Shown: one piece after another, positions 12,801 through 24,415 of the stretch
How positions within the stretch are numbered: the first letter of the stretch is position 1
Layout of the letters: each line of letters opens with the position of its first letter
DNA from: Brachybacterium massiliense
GTDB lineage: Bacteria; Actinomycetota; Actinomycetes; Actinomycetales; Dermabacteraceae
Direction of reading: 5' to 3'
NCBI RefSeq assembly: GCF_900184245.1
Contig: NZ_FXXB01000008.1
Location: 1 to 64,000 of the forward strand
DNA: 64,000 nucleotides
Translations under genes and position numbers: made by a program
Notes under the pieces: model-generated
The model's input: only the letters and a program-made list of their open reading frames with translations
Told to the model about the DNA's origin: nothing
Database searches by the model: none

Positions 12801-14816
12801 ATGAGAAGGAGCACGATGTCCCGAGCTCGAGATCCATTGTCCCCTCTGCGCACACGCTACTCGGTGAGCGGGGCGTTCTTCGGCGCGGACTACAACCCCG
12901 AGCAATGGCCGCCCGAGACGCGCACGGAGGACCTCGAGCTGATGGAGAGGGCCCATCTGGGCTTCGCGACCGTCGGCGTCTTCTCCTGGGCGCGGCTGGA
13001 GCCCGAGCCCGGACGCTTCGAGACGCAGTGGCTCGACGACGTGCTCGATGACCTCAACTCCCGCGGCATCGCCGTGGATCTCGCGCTGCCGGTGGCCTCC
13101 CCGCCGCCGTGGCTGGGCGCCCTGCATCCGGACTCCCTCCCGCAGACCCGCTCCGGCGGCACGCTGTGGTGGGGCTCGCGCAACCAGTTCGACCCCTCCT
13201 CTCCCGCCTACCGCGAGGCCGCCCGGCGCATCACCCGCATGCTGGTGGACCGCTACGGCCGGCATCCGGCGGTCGCGATGTGGCACGTGGGCAACGAGTA
13301 CGGGCAGCTCTCCCATGGCGAGCACGCGGCGGCGGCGTTCCGGGACTGGCTGCGGGAGCGCTACAGGGACATCGAGACGGTCAACCGTGCCTGGGGGACC
13401 AGCGTGTGGTCGCTGAGCTTCCGCAGCTTCGAGGAGGTGATCCCGCCACGGGAGGCGCCCTACCTGCTCAACCCCGCTCTCGAGCTGGACTTCGCCCGGT
13501 TCTGCTCCGACCAGCTGCTGGAGTGTTGCCTCGATCTCGCCGGGATCATCCGCGAGAGCGTGCCCGGCGCGGTGGTGACCACGAACTTCATGGGTTTCTT
13601 CCCGCTGGCCGACTACGCGAGCTGGGCCGAGCACCTCGACGTCCTCGCCGATGACCACTACACCGACCCGGCTGATCCCCGCACCCGGCTGACCGCCTCG
13701 CTGACCCACTCCTACCTGCGCACTCTCGGACGTGGACGGCCCTGGGTGCTGATGGAGCAGGCGGCGGGAGCGGTGAACTGGCGCGCCCACAACGTGCCCA
13801 AGACCGCCGCCCAGAACCGCCTGGACTCCTGGCGCGCGCACGCCCACGGGGCCGACGTCATCGCCTACTTCCAGTTCCGCCAGTCCGCGAGCGGCCCGGA
13901 GACCTTCCACTCGGCGCTGGTGCCGCATGCCGGCCCCGACACCGCGCGGTTCCGGGCCGTCACGGAGCTGGGGGAGGAGCTCACCCGCAGCCCGCTCGCA
14001 CAGAGCGAGCCCGGACTCTCCCGGGTGTTCTTCGTCCACGACTGGGACTCCTGGCGCGCCGCGATGGGGGCCGGCCGCGCGACCGATGCCGTGCAGCCGC
14101 TCGCCCAGCATGAGGCGTTCTACGCTCCCTTCTTCCGCGCCGGCATCAGGGTGGACATCGGCCCCTCCACCCTCCTGCTCGAAGGGACGGGGGCTGCGGG
14201 CGGGACACTGCGGGACCGCTATGACCTGCTGGTCCTCGCCTCCCAGTTCCTGCTGCGCAGCGAACTGGTGCCGGTGCTCGAGCAGTTCGTCCGCGAGGGC
14301 GGCCAGCTGCTGATCGGGCCCCACGGGGGAGTGGTCGACGAGAACGTGCGCGCCCATCTGGGCGGCACAGGAGGCGGGCTGCTCGAGCTGGCAGGGGTGT
14401 TCCGCGAGGAGCCGTGGCCGCTCGCCGCGCCGCTGGCGCTGCACGATGGGCAGGCCGGCAGCGCAGAGGTGGGAGAGTTCGTCGAGGTGCTCACCGCGCG
14501 CACCGCCGAGCCCCTGTGGAGCGCGAGCACCGCCCCGCTGGAGGGCCGGCCCGTGGTCACCCACCGCGCGCTCGGGCACGGCGGTGTCTGGTACGTCGGC
14601 GGGCTGCTCGATGACGAGACCCTCGCGCAGGTCGTCGCCGACGCCGCCGAGGCGGCTGGCCTCGCTCTCGCGCCGCTGCCGGAGGGTGTGGAGGCGATCC
14701 GCCGCGGGCAGGAGCTGCTGCTGATGAACCATTCCGCTCACCCCGTGAACGTTCGCATCCTGGGACAGGAGGTCGAGGTGCAGGGCGAGGACCTCGTGAT
14801 CTGCCCGCTCGGGTGA
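12801..14816 (+). CDS. Beta-galactosidase, glycoside hydrolase family 42
   Basis: This 671-aa enzyme would hydrolyse terminal beta-galactosides in the cytoplasm. The catalytic TIM barrel starts with FFGADYNPEQWP. The acid/base Glu is E166 in WHVGNEYGQ, and the nucleophile is E319 in VLMEQAAGAVNWR. The trimerisation and C-terminal beta domains follow, matching the usual GH42 length of about 670-690. No signal peptide is present. Two starts are possible: ATG 12801 (AGAAGG 10 nt upstream) or ATG 12816 (AAGGAG 4 nt upstream). Its place beside the LacI gene and transporter suggests that the island imports a galactose-containing oligosaccharide. It could act on other galactosides or arabinosides. 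Confidence 0.9.
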   Translation: MRRSTMSRARDPLSPLRTRYSVSGAFFGADYNPEQWPPETRTEDLELMERAHLGFATVGVFSWARLEPEPGRFETQWLDDVLDDLNSRGIAVDLALPVASPPPWLGALHPDSLPQTRSGGTLWWGSRNQFDPSSPAYREAARRITRMLVDRYGRHPAVAMWHVGNEYGQLSHGEHAAAAFRDWLRERYRDIETVNRAWGTSVWSLSFRSFEEVIPPREAPYLLNPALELDFARFCSDQLLECCLDLAGIIRESVPGAVVTTNFMGFFPLADYASWAEHLDVLADDHYTDPADPRTRLTASLTHSYLRTLGRGRPWVLMEQAAGAVNWRAHNVPKTAAQNRLDSWRAHAHGADVIAYFQFRQSASGPETFHSALVPHAGPDTARFRAVTELGEELTRSPLAQSEPGLSRVFFVHDWDSWRAAMGAGRATDAVQPLAQHEAFYAPFFRAGIRVDIGPSTLLLEGTGAAGGTLRDRYDLLVLASQFLLRSELVPVLEQFVREGGQLLIGPHGGVVDENVRAHLGGTGGGLLELAGVFREEPWPLAAPLALHDGQAGSAEVGEFVEVLTARTAEPLWSASTAPLEGRPVVTHRALGHGGVWYVGGLLDDETLAQVVADAAEAAGLALAPLPEGVEAIRRGQELLLMNHSAHPVNVRILGQEVEVQGEDLVICPLG

Positions 14817-14980
14817 GACGGACGTCCAGGTGACGGACTCCGCAGAGAGTCGCGCGCAGAGCCCGCGACTGGTGAAAGCAGTCACGGATCAACGCGTTAC
14901 CCGAGGGTCAAATGTGGGTGGTCGCTTAGGCTTCTCGACGAAAACGGCATAGCGCGAGACGACAGAGACGGACGGTCCAG

Positions 14981-16794
<1,814 letters not shown>

Positions 16795-16798
<4 letters not shown>

Positions 16799-17811
16799 TC
16801 CGTCGGCCCGATCCCTCGCTGCTGGACCTCTACGACGCGATCCTGCTGGACCTCGATGGCACCGTGATGCACGGCGCCCGCCCGATCCCGCACGCCGTCG
16901 AGGCGGTCGAGACCGCCCGCGCGGCGGGAACCACCGTGGTGTTCGCGACCAACAACGCCTCGCGCACCCCGCAGCAGGCCGCCGAGCATCTCGCCGTAGT
17001 GGGCGTCCCCGCCCGGCCCGAGGAGTTCGTGACCTCCCCGCAGGTCGCCTCCCAGCTGCTCGCCGAGCGGCTCGCGCCGGGCGCCACGGTGCTCGTGGTG
17101 GGCGGGCCCAGCCTCGCCGCCCAGATCCGCGAGGTGGGCCTCGTCCCGGTGGACACCGACTCCGAGGACGTCGTCGCCGTGGTCCAGGGCTGGTCCCCGG
17201 ACCTGAACTGGTCGATGCTCGCCGAGGGCGCGTACGCGATCCGCCGCGGCGCCTTCTGGATGGCCACCAACATCGATGCCACCCTGCCCACCGAGCGCGG
17301 CCTCGCCCCGGGCAACGGGTCGATGGTCGCGGTGCTGCGCCACGCCACCGGCGTCGAGCCCGCCGTGGCCGGCAAGCCCGAGCCGGGCATGTTCGAGGTC
17401 GCCGCGAAGGAGAGGGGCGTGCGCCGCCCGCTGATCATCGGCGACCGTCTCGACACCGACATCGAGGGCGCGGTCCGCGCCGGGATGGATTCCCTGCTGG
17501 TGCTGACCGGCGTGGACGGCATCGAGTCTGCGCTGCGCGCCGAACCGGTGCGCCGCCCCACCTTCATCCTCCCGGATCTCTCGCAGATCGCCGCACCGTT
17601 CGCGCTGCCCGTCGTCGACGGCGAGCGAGCCCGCTGCGGCGGTGTGAGCGCGATCTGGCGCGACGGCGACATCGAGATCAACGACGCGGTCGAGGATCCG
17701 CAGGTGCTGCGCGCCGTGCTGGCCCTGCTGGCCGCCCGCAGCGCCGAGACCGCCTGGAACGGACAGCTGCGCGACCAGGACGGCAACGCCCTGCGTCCCA
17801 CCGACCGGTGA
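16795..17811 (+). CDS. HAD-superfamily (class IIA, NagD-like) phosphatase
   Basis: This is a cytoplasmic phosphatase of 338 aa. Motif I is DLDGT (residues 19-23), motif II is VFATNNASR, motif III is AGKPEPGMF and motif IV is IIGDRLDTDIEGA. The C2A cap lies between motifs II and III. Members act on small phosphometabolites; the substrate here is unknown. It starts with GTG inside the previous stop and overlaps TlyA by 4 bp. It corresponds to the Rv1692-type gene of the conserved cluster, where a glycerol-3-phosphate phosphatase role has been reported. Confidence 0.9.
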
Positions 17812-18653
17812 GCGGCCAGCGCCTGGACGTCGCGCTGCTCGGCGCGGGCCTGGCCCGCTCGCGCACCCACGCCCGTCGCATCATCGAGGAGGGCCGCGCC
17901 CGCCTGGACGGCCGCCCCGTGACCCGGCCCTCCACCCCCGTCCCGGACGGGGCGGAGCTCGCCGTCGTGGACGTGCCCGACGGCATCGAGTACGCCTCCC
18001 GCGCCGCGCACAAGCTCGCCGGCGCCCTCGACGCCCTGCGACTGGACCCGGCGGGCCGCGAATGCCTGGACGCCGGCGCCTCCACCGGCGGGTTCACCGA
18101 CGTGCTGCTGCGCCGCGGTGCGGCGATCGTGCACGCCGTGGACATCGGCCACGACCAGCTCGCCCCGCACGTGCGGGAAGATGCCCGCGTGATCGTCCGC
18201 GACGGCCTCAGCGTGCGCGACCTCACCCCGCAGCTGCTGGGCGCCGTGGTCGACCTGATCGTCGCGGATCTCTCCTTCATCTCCCTGCGCACCGTCCTGC
18301 CCGCCCTGGCCAGCGTGCTGCGCGATGACGGCGAGCTGCTGCTGATGGTGAAGCCCCAGTTCGAGGTGGGCCGATCCGCCCTGCCGAAGTCCGGGGTGGT
18401 CTCCGATCCGGCCGCGCGCGTGCGGGCCGTGCGCGATGTGGCCGAGGCCGCCGCGCAGGTGGGGCTGAGCACCGCCGCCGTCGGCCCCAGCAGCCTCCCC
18501 GGGCAGGACGGCAACCGCGAGTACTTCCTGCATCTGCGTCCGCACGGCACGGCGTTCGTGCTGGACGCCGAGGCCTGTGACATGATCGAGTCGGCCGTGA
18601 GCGGGAACCGTCCGCGGCATCGGCGCGACCAGCACACCCACGAGGAGGACTGA
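17808..18653 (+). CDS. tlyA: TlyA family rRNA 2'-O-methyltransferase
   Basis: TlyA methylates ribose in 16S and 23S rRNA (C1409/C1920 in mycobacteria) and sets capreomycin sensitivity. The 281-aa protein has an N-terminal S4 RNA-binding domain (RLDVALLGAGLARSRTHARR) and an FtsJ-like SAM domain with ECLDAGASTGGFTDVLL (about residues 85-101). Catalytic-tetrad candidates are K69 in RAAHKLAG, the Asp of IVADLSFISL and the Lys of LMVKPQFEVG. The family was once called hemolysin A. GTG 17808 overlaps the HAD stop, so the two genes are probably coupled. The two-domain layout and length match the ribosomal methyltransferase. Confidence 0.94.
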   Translation: MSGQRLDVALLGAGLARSRTHARRIIEEGRARLDGRPVTRPSTPVPDGAELAVVDVPDGIEYASRAAHKLAGALDALRLDPAGRECLDAGASTGGFTDVLLRRGAAIVHAVDIGHDQLAPHVREDARVIVRDGLSVRDLTPQLLGAVVDLIVADLSFISLRTVLPALASVLRDDGELLLMVKPQFEVGRSALPKSGVVSDPAARVRAVRDVAEAAAQVGLSTAAVGPSSLPGQDGNREYFLHLRPHGTAFVLDAEACDMIESAVSGNRPRHRRDQHTHEED

Positions 18654-18658
18654 CCAGG

Positions 18659-19603
18659 ATGCGACGGTTCCTCCTGTACGTCCACACCGGCCGTCGCGCC
18701 GCGCTGAGGGCGACCCTCTCGGTGCTCGAGGAGCTGCGCCTGCGCGGCGTCCGCGCGATCGTCGTGGACCAGCAGGTCGAGGAGATCCTCGCCCTGCCCG
18801 AGGACGTGGCCCCGCCCAAGCTGCTGACCTTCCTCACCAACGGCGCGGTCGACGTGCTCGACGCGGTCTCCGCGGCGGACTCGGTCGAGCTGGGGATCGT
18901 GCTCGGCGGAGACGGCACCATCCTGCGTGCCCTCGAGGCGGTGCGCGATGCGGACATCCCCGTGCACGGCGTGAACCTCGGCCACGTCGGCTTCCTCGCC
19001 GAGAGCGAGGTCGAGGACCTCTCGATCACCGTGGCCCGCCTGCTGGACGGCGACTACGACATCGAGAAGCGCTCCACCCTGGACATCTCGGTGCTGGATG
19101 CGGACGATGCGACCGTCTCCCAGCACTGGGCGCTGAACGAGGCCTCCCTCGAGAAGGCCGACCGCCAGAAGATGATCAACGTCGCGATCGAGATCGATGG
19201 GCGCCCCGTCTCCTCCTTCGGGGCCGACGGCGTGCTGCTGTCCACCTCGACCGGCTCGACCGCCTACGCCTTCAGCGCCGGGGGACCGGTGATCTGGCCC
19301 GAGGTCGACGCGATGATGCTGATCCCGCTCGCCGCTCACGCGCTGTTCGCCCGCCCGCTGGTGCTGGGACGCTCCTCCGAGGCGGCGATCGAGATGACCC
19401 TCGACAACCGCGAGGACGGCATCCTCACCCTCGACGGCCGCCGCACCGAGGACATCACCGCCGGGATGCGCATCGAGGCACGCCTCTCCGACCGCTCCGT
19501 GCGCCTGGCGCGCCTCGCACCGACCCCCTTCGCTGATCGTCTGGTCGAGAAGTTCCAGCTCCCGGTGGTGGGCTGGCGCGGCCGCAGCCCCCGCACCCGC
19601 TGA
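18659..19603 (+). CDS. nadK: NAD kinase
   Basis: The enzyme phosphorylates NAD to NADP using ATP or polyphosphate (314 aa). The hallmark GGDGT is at residues 83-87, followed by GVNLGHVGFLAE, the NE motif (ALNEASLEK) and the Gly-rich STSTGSTAYAFSAGGP. The ATG follows AGGAGG at a slightly long spacing. It lies between tlyA and recN as in mycobacteria and streptomycetes. Confidence 0.97.
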   Translation: MRRFLLYVHTGRRAALRATLSVLEELRLRGVRAIVVDQQVEEILALPEDVAPPKLLTFLTNGAVDVLDAVSAADSVELGIVLGGDGTILRALEAVRDADIPVHGVNLGHVGFLAESEVEDLSITVARLLDGDYDIEKRSTLDISVLDADDATVSQHWALNEASLEKADRQKMINVAIEIDGRPVSSFGADGVLLSTSTGSTAYAFSAGGPVIWPEVDAMMLIPLAAHALFARPLVLGRSSEAAIEMTLDNREDGILTLDGRRTEDITAGMRIEARLSDRSVRLARLAPTPFADRLVEKFQLPVVGWRGRSPRTR

Positions 19604-19620
19604 CGGCAGGAGGCACCACC

Positions 19621-21369
19621 ATGCTGTCCACCCTGCGCATCCGCCATATCGGCGTGATCGACGACGCCCTGCTCGAGTTCGGTCCCGGCTTCACCGCCCT
19701 GACCGGTGAGACCGGCGCCGGCAAGACGATGATCGTCACCGGCCTGACCATGCTGCTGGGAGGCCGGCTCGATCGCGGCCGCACCCGCGATTCCAGCACG
19801 GTCGACGGCACCCTCTCCCTCACCGGGCATACCGAGCTCGCCTCTGCCCTGGACGAGCTCGGCGCCGACGAGGACGACGGCGAGGTGCTCGTGGTGCGCC
19901 GCGTCACCCGCGACGGGCGCTCGCGCGCGCAGATCGGCGGCGTCCCCGTCCCCATCGGCACCCTGGCCCGCCTGGTCGGCACCGCCGTGACCGTCCACGG
20001 CCAGTCCGATCAGCAGCGGCTGCGGGACCCCGAGGCGCAGCGCGAGGCGCTGGACCGCTTCGCGGTCGCGGAGATCGGACCGCTGCTCGAGCGTCACCGC
20101 ACCCTGTGGCGCGAGCGCTCCGCCCTCGCCGAGCGCCTCACCGAGCTCGACGGCCTGCTCAGCGAGAGGGACCGCCACGGCACCGCCCTGCGCGAGGCCC
20201 TCGAACGGCTTGAGCAGTCCGACCCCCAGGAGGGCGAGGACGAGCAGCTGCGCGCGGAGATCGAGCGCCTGGGCAACGCCGAGGAGCTGCGCGAGGCCGC
20301 CGCCCAGGCCGCGCTCGCGCTCGTGGGCGATGACGACGGACCGGCCGCCGGCCCTCTGGTGGCCCTCGCCGTCGAGACCCTCGGCCGGGCCGCCCGCACC
20401 GACACCACCCTCACCCCGCTGGTCGAACGGCTGGACGCGGTGCGCCTGGAGCTCTCGGACGTGTCCGCGGAGGTCTCCCGCTACGCCGACGGTATCGATG
20501 GCTCGCCCGGGCGGATCGAGGAGGCCAACGAGCGCCTCCACGAGCTGACCCTGCTGGTGCGCGACCTCGGCGGCCTGCTGGCCGGACCCGACGGGCCCGC
20601 CGAGGACATCACCACGCTGCTGGACACCTCCCGCACCGCCGCCATCGCCCTGGACCGCTTCGAGGGCGCCGAGCAGGAGCGCGCCGAGACCGCCGAGCGC
20701 CTGAGCGCGCTCGAGGGGCAGCTGGACGAGGTCGCCGGCGAGCTCAGCGCCGCCCGGGAGTCCGCGGCCTCCGCGCTCTCCGACGCCGTGCAGGAGGAGC
20801 TGCGCCACCTGGAGATGCCCGATGCGGACATCCGAGTGGACGTCACCGCCCAGACGCACCGCTCCCACGGGAAGGACGCTGTGGCCATCCTGATGGCGCC
20901 CCACCCCGGCGCCGATCATCTCCCCGTCGGGCAGGCCGCTTCCGGCGGCGAGCTCTCGCGCGTGATGCTCGCGCTCGAGGTGGCCCTGTCCTCCTCCCGC
21001 AGCGACCGCAGCGCCGCCCCCGTGTTCGTGTTCGACGAGATCGACGCCGGCATCGGCGGGCGCGCCGCGCTCGCCGTCGGCCAGCGCCTGGCCCGCCTGG
21101 CCCGGCACGCCCAGGTCATCGTGGTCACCCACCTGCCACAGGTCGCCGCGCACGCCGGCACCCACCTGCAGATCGTGAAGTCCAGCGCCGAGGGCACCAC
21201 CAGCTCCACGGTCGAGAACCTCGACCGCCCGGCCCGTATCCGGGAGCTGGCCCGGATGCTCGCCGGGGATGACGCCTCCGACGTCGCGCTCGCCCACGCC
21301 GAGGAGCTCCTGGACGAGGCCCGCGCCTCGGCCGCCCCGCCCGAACCGGCCTCCCGAGCGCACCGATGA
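19621..21369 (+). CDS. recN: DNA repair protein RecN
   Basis: RecN is an SMC-like ATPase for double-strand-break repair (582 aa). The Walker A motif GETGAGKT is at residues 29-36. Long heptad-like helices fill about 150-390. The ABC signature ASGGELSRVMLALE lies near 440, followed by the Walker B region VFVFDEIDAGIGGRAA near 468 and VTHLPQVAAHA. A good ribosome-binding site (GGCAGGAGG) precedes the ATG. The stop overlaps the steA start by 4 bp. Confidence 0.96.
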   Translation: MLSTLRIRHIGVIDDALLEFGPGFTALTGETGAGKTMIVTGLTMLLGGRLDRGRTRDSSTVDGTLSLTGHTELASALDELGADEDDGEVLVVRRVTRDGRSRAQIGGVPVPIGTLARLVGTAVTVHGQSDQQRLRDPEAQREALDRFAVAEIGPLLERHRTLWRERSALAERLTELDGLLSERDRHGTALREALERLEQSDPQEGEDEQLRAEIERLGNAEELREAAAQAALALVGDDDGPAAGPLVALAVETLGRAARTDTTLTPLVERLDAVRLELSDVSAEVSRYADGIDGSPGRIEEANERLHELTLLVRDLGGLLAGPDGPAEDITTLLDTSRTAAIALDRFEGAEQERAETAERLSALEGQLDEVAGELSAARESAASALSDAVQEELRHLEMPDADIRVDVTAQTHRSHGKDAVAILMAPHPGADHLPVGQAASGGELSRVMLALEVALSSSRSDRSAAPVFVFDEIDAGIGGRAALAVGQRLARLARHAQVIVVTHLPQVAAHAGTHLQIVKSSAEGTTSSTVENLDRPARIRELARMLAGDDASDVALAHAEELLDEARASAAPPEPASRAHR

Positions 21370-22541
21370 ACGCCCTGAGCACCGTGACCGGCACCGCCCG
21401 TCTCGGCAAGCGCACCAAGGACCTCACCAAGCGCCTGCAGCCCGGTGACATCGCGATCATCGACCACGAGGACATCGACCGCGTCGCCGCCGAGGCGCTC
21501 GTGGAGCGCGCTCCCGCCGCGGTGCTCAACGTCTCCGCCTCCACCTCCGGCCGCTACCCCAATGCAGGCCCGCAGATCCTGGTCGACGCCGGGATCGTGC
21601 TGGTCGACGCACTGGGGGAGTCCGTCTTCGAGGGCGTGCGCGACGGGGAGCCGCTCACCGTGGACGGCGCCGAGGTGCTGATCGAGGACACCGTGATCGC
21701 CCGCGGCACCCTCCAGGACCCGCAGAGCGTCGAGGCCTCCCTCGAGCGCGCCCGCGAGGGACTGTCCGAGCAGCTCGAGCTGTTCGCGCAGAACACCATG
21801 GAGTACATGCTGCGCGAGCGGGATCTGCTGCTGGACGGCATCGGCGCACCCGAGGTGCGCACCCGGATGGACGGCCGCCCGGTGCTGATCGTGGTGCGCG
21901 GCTACCACTACAAGGAGGACCTGGCGACCCTCAAGCCGTTCCTGCGCGAGAACCGGCCGATCATCATCGGCGTGGACGGCGGCGCCGATGCGGTGATCGA
22001 GGCGGGCTTCCACCCGGACATGATCATCGGGGACATGGACTCGGTCTCGGACCGCGCGCTGCGCAGCGGCTCCGAGCTCGTGGTCCACGCCTACCGCGAC
22101 GGCCGCGCCCCCGGCATGGAGCGCCTCGCCGAGCTCGGCCTGGAGAAGGAGGCGATCTCGTTCCCGGCCTCCGGCACCAGCGAGGACATCGCTATGCTGC
22201 TGGCTGACGAGAAGGGCGCCTCGGTGATCGTGGCCGTGGGCACCCACGGCACCCTCGAGGAGTTCCTCGACAAGGGACGCGCCGGGATGAGCTCGACCTT
22301 CCTGACCCGCCTGCGCATCGGGTCGAAGCTGGTGGACGCCAAGGGCGTCTCCCGCCTGTACCGTCAGAGGATCTCCACCTTCCAGCTGGTGCTGCTCGCA
22401 CTGGCGGGACTGGCCGCCCTGGCCGTCGCCCTGTGGGCGACGCCCGGCGGGCAGGCGCTGGTCCAGATCCTCGGCGCCCGCCTGGATGGGATCCTGTCCT
22501 GGTTCACCTTGCTGTTCTCACCCCGGGCCACCGGGTCGTAG
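21366..22541 (+). CDS. steA: SteA, putative cytokinetic ring / septation protein
   Basis: SteA is an actinobacterial membrane protein linked to cell separation in Corynebacterium glutamicum, where it works with SteB. The 391-aa product has an N-terminal domain with DIAIIDHEDIDRVAAEAL, a Rossmann-like thiamin-pyrophosphokinase-type core (IIIGVDGGADAVIEAGF, MIIGDMDSVSD), and one membrane helix near the C-terminus (FQLVLLALAGLAALAVALWA). The bulk is probably cytoplasmic. It is translationally coupled to recN and is followed after 15 bp by steB. The catalytic status of the kinase-like fold is unknown. Confidence 0.92.
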   Translation: MNALSTVTGTARLGKRTKDLTKRLQPGDIAIIDHEDIDRVAAEALVERAPAAVLNVSASTSGRYPNAGPQILVDAGIVLVDALGESVFEGVRDGEPLTVDGAEVLIEDTVIARGTLQDPQSVEASLERAREGLSEQLELFAQNTMEYMLRERDLLLDGIGAPEVRTRMDGRPVLIVVRGYHYKEDLATLKPFLRENRPIIIGVDGGADAVIEAGFHPDMIIGDMDSVSDRALRSGSELVVHAYRDGRAPGMERLAELGLEKEAISFPASGTSEDIAMLLADEKGASVIVAVGTHGTLEEFLDKGRAGMSSTFLTRLRIGSKLVDAKGVSRLYRQRISTFQLVLLALAGLAALAVALWATPGGQALVQILGARLDGILSWFTLLFSPRATGS

Positions 22542-22556
22542 GAGGGTCTCGACCCC

Positions 22557-23609
22557 GTGATCGATTTCCGATACCACCTCGTCTCGCTGATCTCCGTGTT
22601 CCTGGCACTGGCCGTGGGCATCGTGCTCGGCGCCGGACCGCTGCGCGAGAACCTCGGCGACCAGCTCGCCGGCCAGGTCGAGCAGCTGCGCACCGAGCAG
22701 GAGCAGCTGCGCGGCGAGAAGGAGGAGCTCTCGGCGAGGAACGACCAGCTGTCCACCTTCGTGGCCGAGCTCGGCCCGGAGCTCGTCGAGGGCACCCTCG
22801 AGGGACGTCGCATCGTGGTGCTCACCGATGACAGCTCCACCCGGCCCGGCGTCGAGCGCATCCTCGAGCTGCTGACCGACGCGGGCGTGGAATCGTCGGC
22901 ACGGATCGACCTGCTGCCCGCGCTGTGGGCACCGGACACCGCCGAGGCCCGCTCCCAGGCCGTCCAGGAGATCCGAGGCATCGCCCCGGTGGTGCTGCCG
23001 GCGGGCCCGGAGGATCAGCTGACCGACTCCGAGCGGCTCTCCGCCGTCGTCCCGGCGCTGCTGCACCGCGAGGCCGACGACGGCCTGACCCCCGAGCTGC
23101 GCTCCCAGGTGTGGCAGGTGCTCATCGACCACCAGCTGGTCAGCGTGGACGGCCCGGCCCCCTCCCCGGTGGACGGCGTGATCTACGCCAGCGCCGCCCC
23201 GGAGGAGCTCGCCGACGAGAACGAGGACGAGCTCGTCGCCACCGAGCGCGCCCAGGCCCTGCTCGCCTCCCAGACCAGCCTGCTCGGCGTGCTCGACGGC
23301 ACCCACCTGCCCGCGGTGGTCTCCGCCGCGACCCCCCGGAACGACGCCTCCACCGGCGTGCTGCGCACCGTGCGCGGTGACGGCGGCTTCGAGGCGCTCT
23401 CGACCACCGACCGTCTCCAGGAGCCCGACGGGCCGCTGCTGTCCGTCCTCGCGCTGATCGAGCAGACCCGCGGCGGCTCCGGCGCTTACGGCACCACGGG
23501 CGATGCCGAGCAGCGGCTGCCCGCACTGCCCGAGACCGAGAGCCTGAACGACCAGATGCCGGACCTCGAGGGCGTGCCGCAGCCCTCCGACGGCGGGGGA
23601 GAAGGATGA
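22557..23609 (+). CDS. steB: SteB / MctB-like membrane protein
   Basis: This is a partner of SteA (350 aa); mycobacterial homologues (Rv1698) were named copper transport protein MctB. The N-terminus MIDFRYHLVSLISVFLALAV is the family hallmark and forms a single membrane helix. A coiled coil follows at about residues 38-65 (EQLRTEQEQLRGEKEELSAR), then a large domain likely outside the membrane. The start is GTG. It overlaps the next gene by 4 bp. Division-related and metal-related roles are both described for the family; the steA neighbour favours division. Confidence 0.9.
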   Translation: MIDFRYHLVSLISVFLALAVGIVLGAGPLRENLGDQLAGQVEQLRTEQEQLRGEKEELSARNDQLSTFVAELGPELVEGTLEGRRIVVLTDDSSTRPGVERILELLTDAGVESSARIDLLPALWAPDTAEARSQAVQEIRGIAPVVLPAGPEDQLTDSERLSAVVPALLHREADDGLTPELRSQVWQVLIDHQLVSVDGPAPSPVDGVIYASAAPEELADENEDELVATERAQALLASQTSLLGVLDGTHLPAVVSAATPRNDASTGVLRTVRGDGGFEALSTTDRLQEPDGPLLSVLALIEQTRGGSGAYGTTGDAEQRLPALPETESLNDQMPDLEGVPQPSDGGGEG

Positions 23610-24415
23610 GCGGCGCACTGCGCGCCGAGCTGCGACGCACCAACTTCTCCGGCCGCAGCGTCAGCCTCGCCGAAGGCGCGCTCGTGGTCGCCGGGACCGT
23701 GGCCCTCGCCGCCCGCACCGGCAGAGCCTCGGAGACCCTGACGCTCGCCGGGATCGGCGCGCTGGGACTGGTCGACGACCTGCTCGAGCCCCGTCAGCGC
23801 CGCGCCGGCCTCCCCGTCTCCAAGGGGCTGCGCGGCCATCTCGGAGCGCTGCGCGGCGGGCGCCTTACCACCGGCGCGGCCAAGGCGCTCGGCATCCCGC
23901 TGCTCTGCCTCGCCGGCGCCGCCGCCGGGCCCGCGCCCCGCGGCGGCGCGATGGTGCTCGCCGACGCCGCCCTGGTGGCCGGGAGCGCGAACCTCGCGAA
24001 CCTGCTGGACCTGCGGCCCGGCCGCGCTCTCAAGGCGGTGCTGCCGTCGGCGGCCCTGCTGATGCTGGCCCGCCCCGCGACGCCCCGCGCCGAGACCGGC
24101 CACCGCCTGGCGCAGGCCGCGCTGCTGCCGGGGCTGGTCGCCCTGCCCGCCGATCTGCGCGAGCGCGGGATGCTCGGCGACGCCGGCGCGAACGTGCTCG
24201 GGGCCGCCGTCGGCACCGCCGCGACGCGCCTGCTGCCCGCACCCGCCCGGATCGGCCTGCTGGGCGGCGTGGTCGCGCTCACCCTCGCGAGCGAGAAGGT
24301 CAGCTTCAGCGCCGTCATCGAGCGAACCCCGGCCCTGCGCGCCCTGGACCGGCTCGGGCGCCGCCCTGCCCCGACCGCGCCGCCGCGCACGGCCTCCGAG
24401 GGGGAGGGACGATGA
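23606..24415 (+). CDS. Divergent MraY/WecA-like membrane protein
   Basis: The 269-aa product is an Ala/Leu-rich membrane protein with several helices. It keeps faint marks of the polyprenyl-phosphate sugar-1-phosphate transferase family: LGLVDDLLEPR (like the DDxxK motif), NLANLLDLRPGRALK (like NxxNxxDG) and MLGDAGANVLGA (like GDxGS). It is shorter than MraY (about 360 aa) and lacks an obvious His-rich catalytic loop. It lies between steB and murJ with 4-bp overlaps on both sides, so a role in lipid-linked envelope precursors is plausible but unproven. Confidence 0.65.
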   Translation: MSGALRAELRRTNFSGRSVSLAEGALVVAGTVALAARTGRASETLTLAGIGALGLVDDLLEPRQRRAGLPVSKGLRGHLGALRGGRLTTGAAKALGIPLLCLAGAAAGPAPRGGAMVLADAALVAGSANLANLLDLRPGRALKAVLPSAALLMLARPATPRAETGHRLAQAALLPGLVALPADLRERGMLGDAGANVLGAAVGTAATRLLPAPARIGLLGGVVALTLASEKVSFSAVIERTPALRALDRLGRRPAPTAPPRTASEGEGR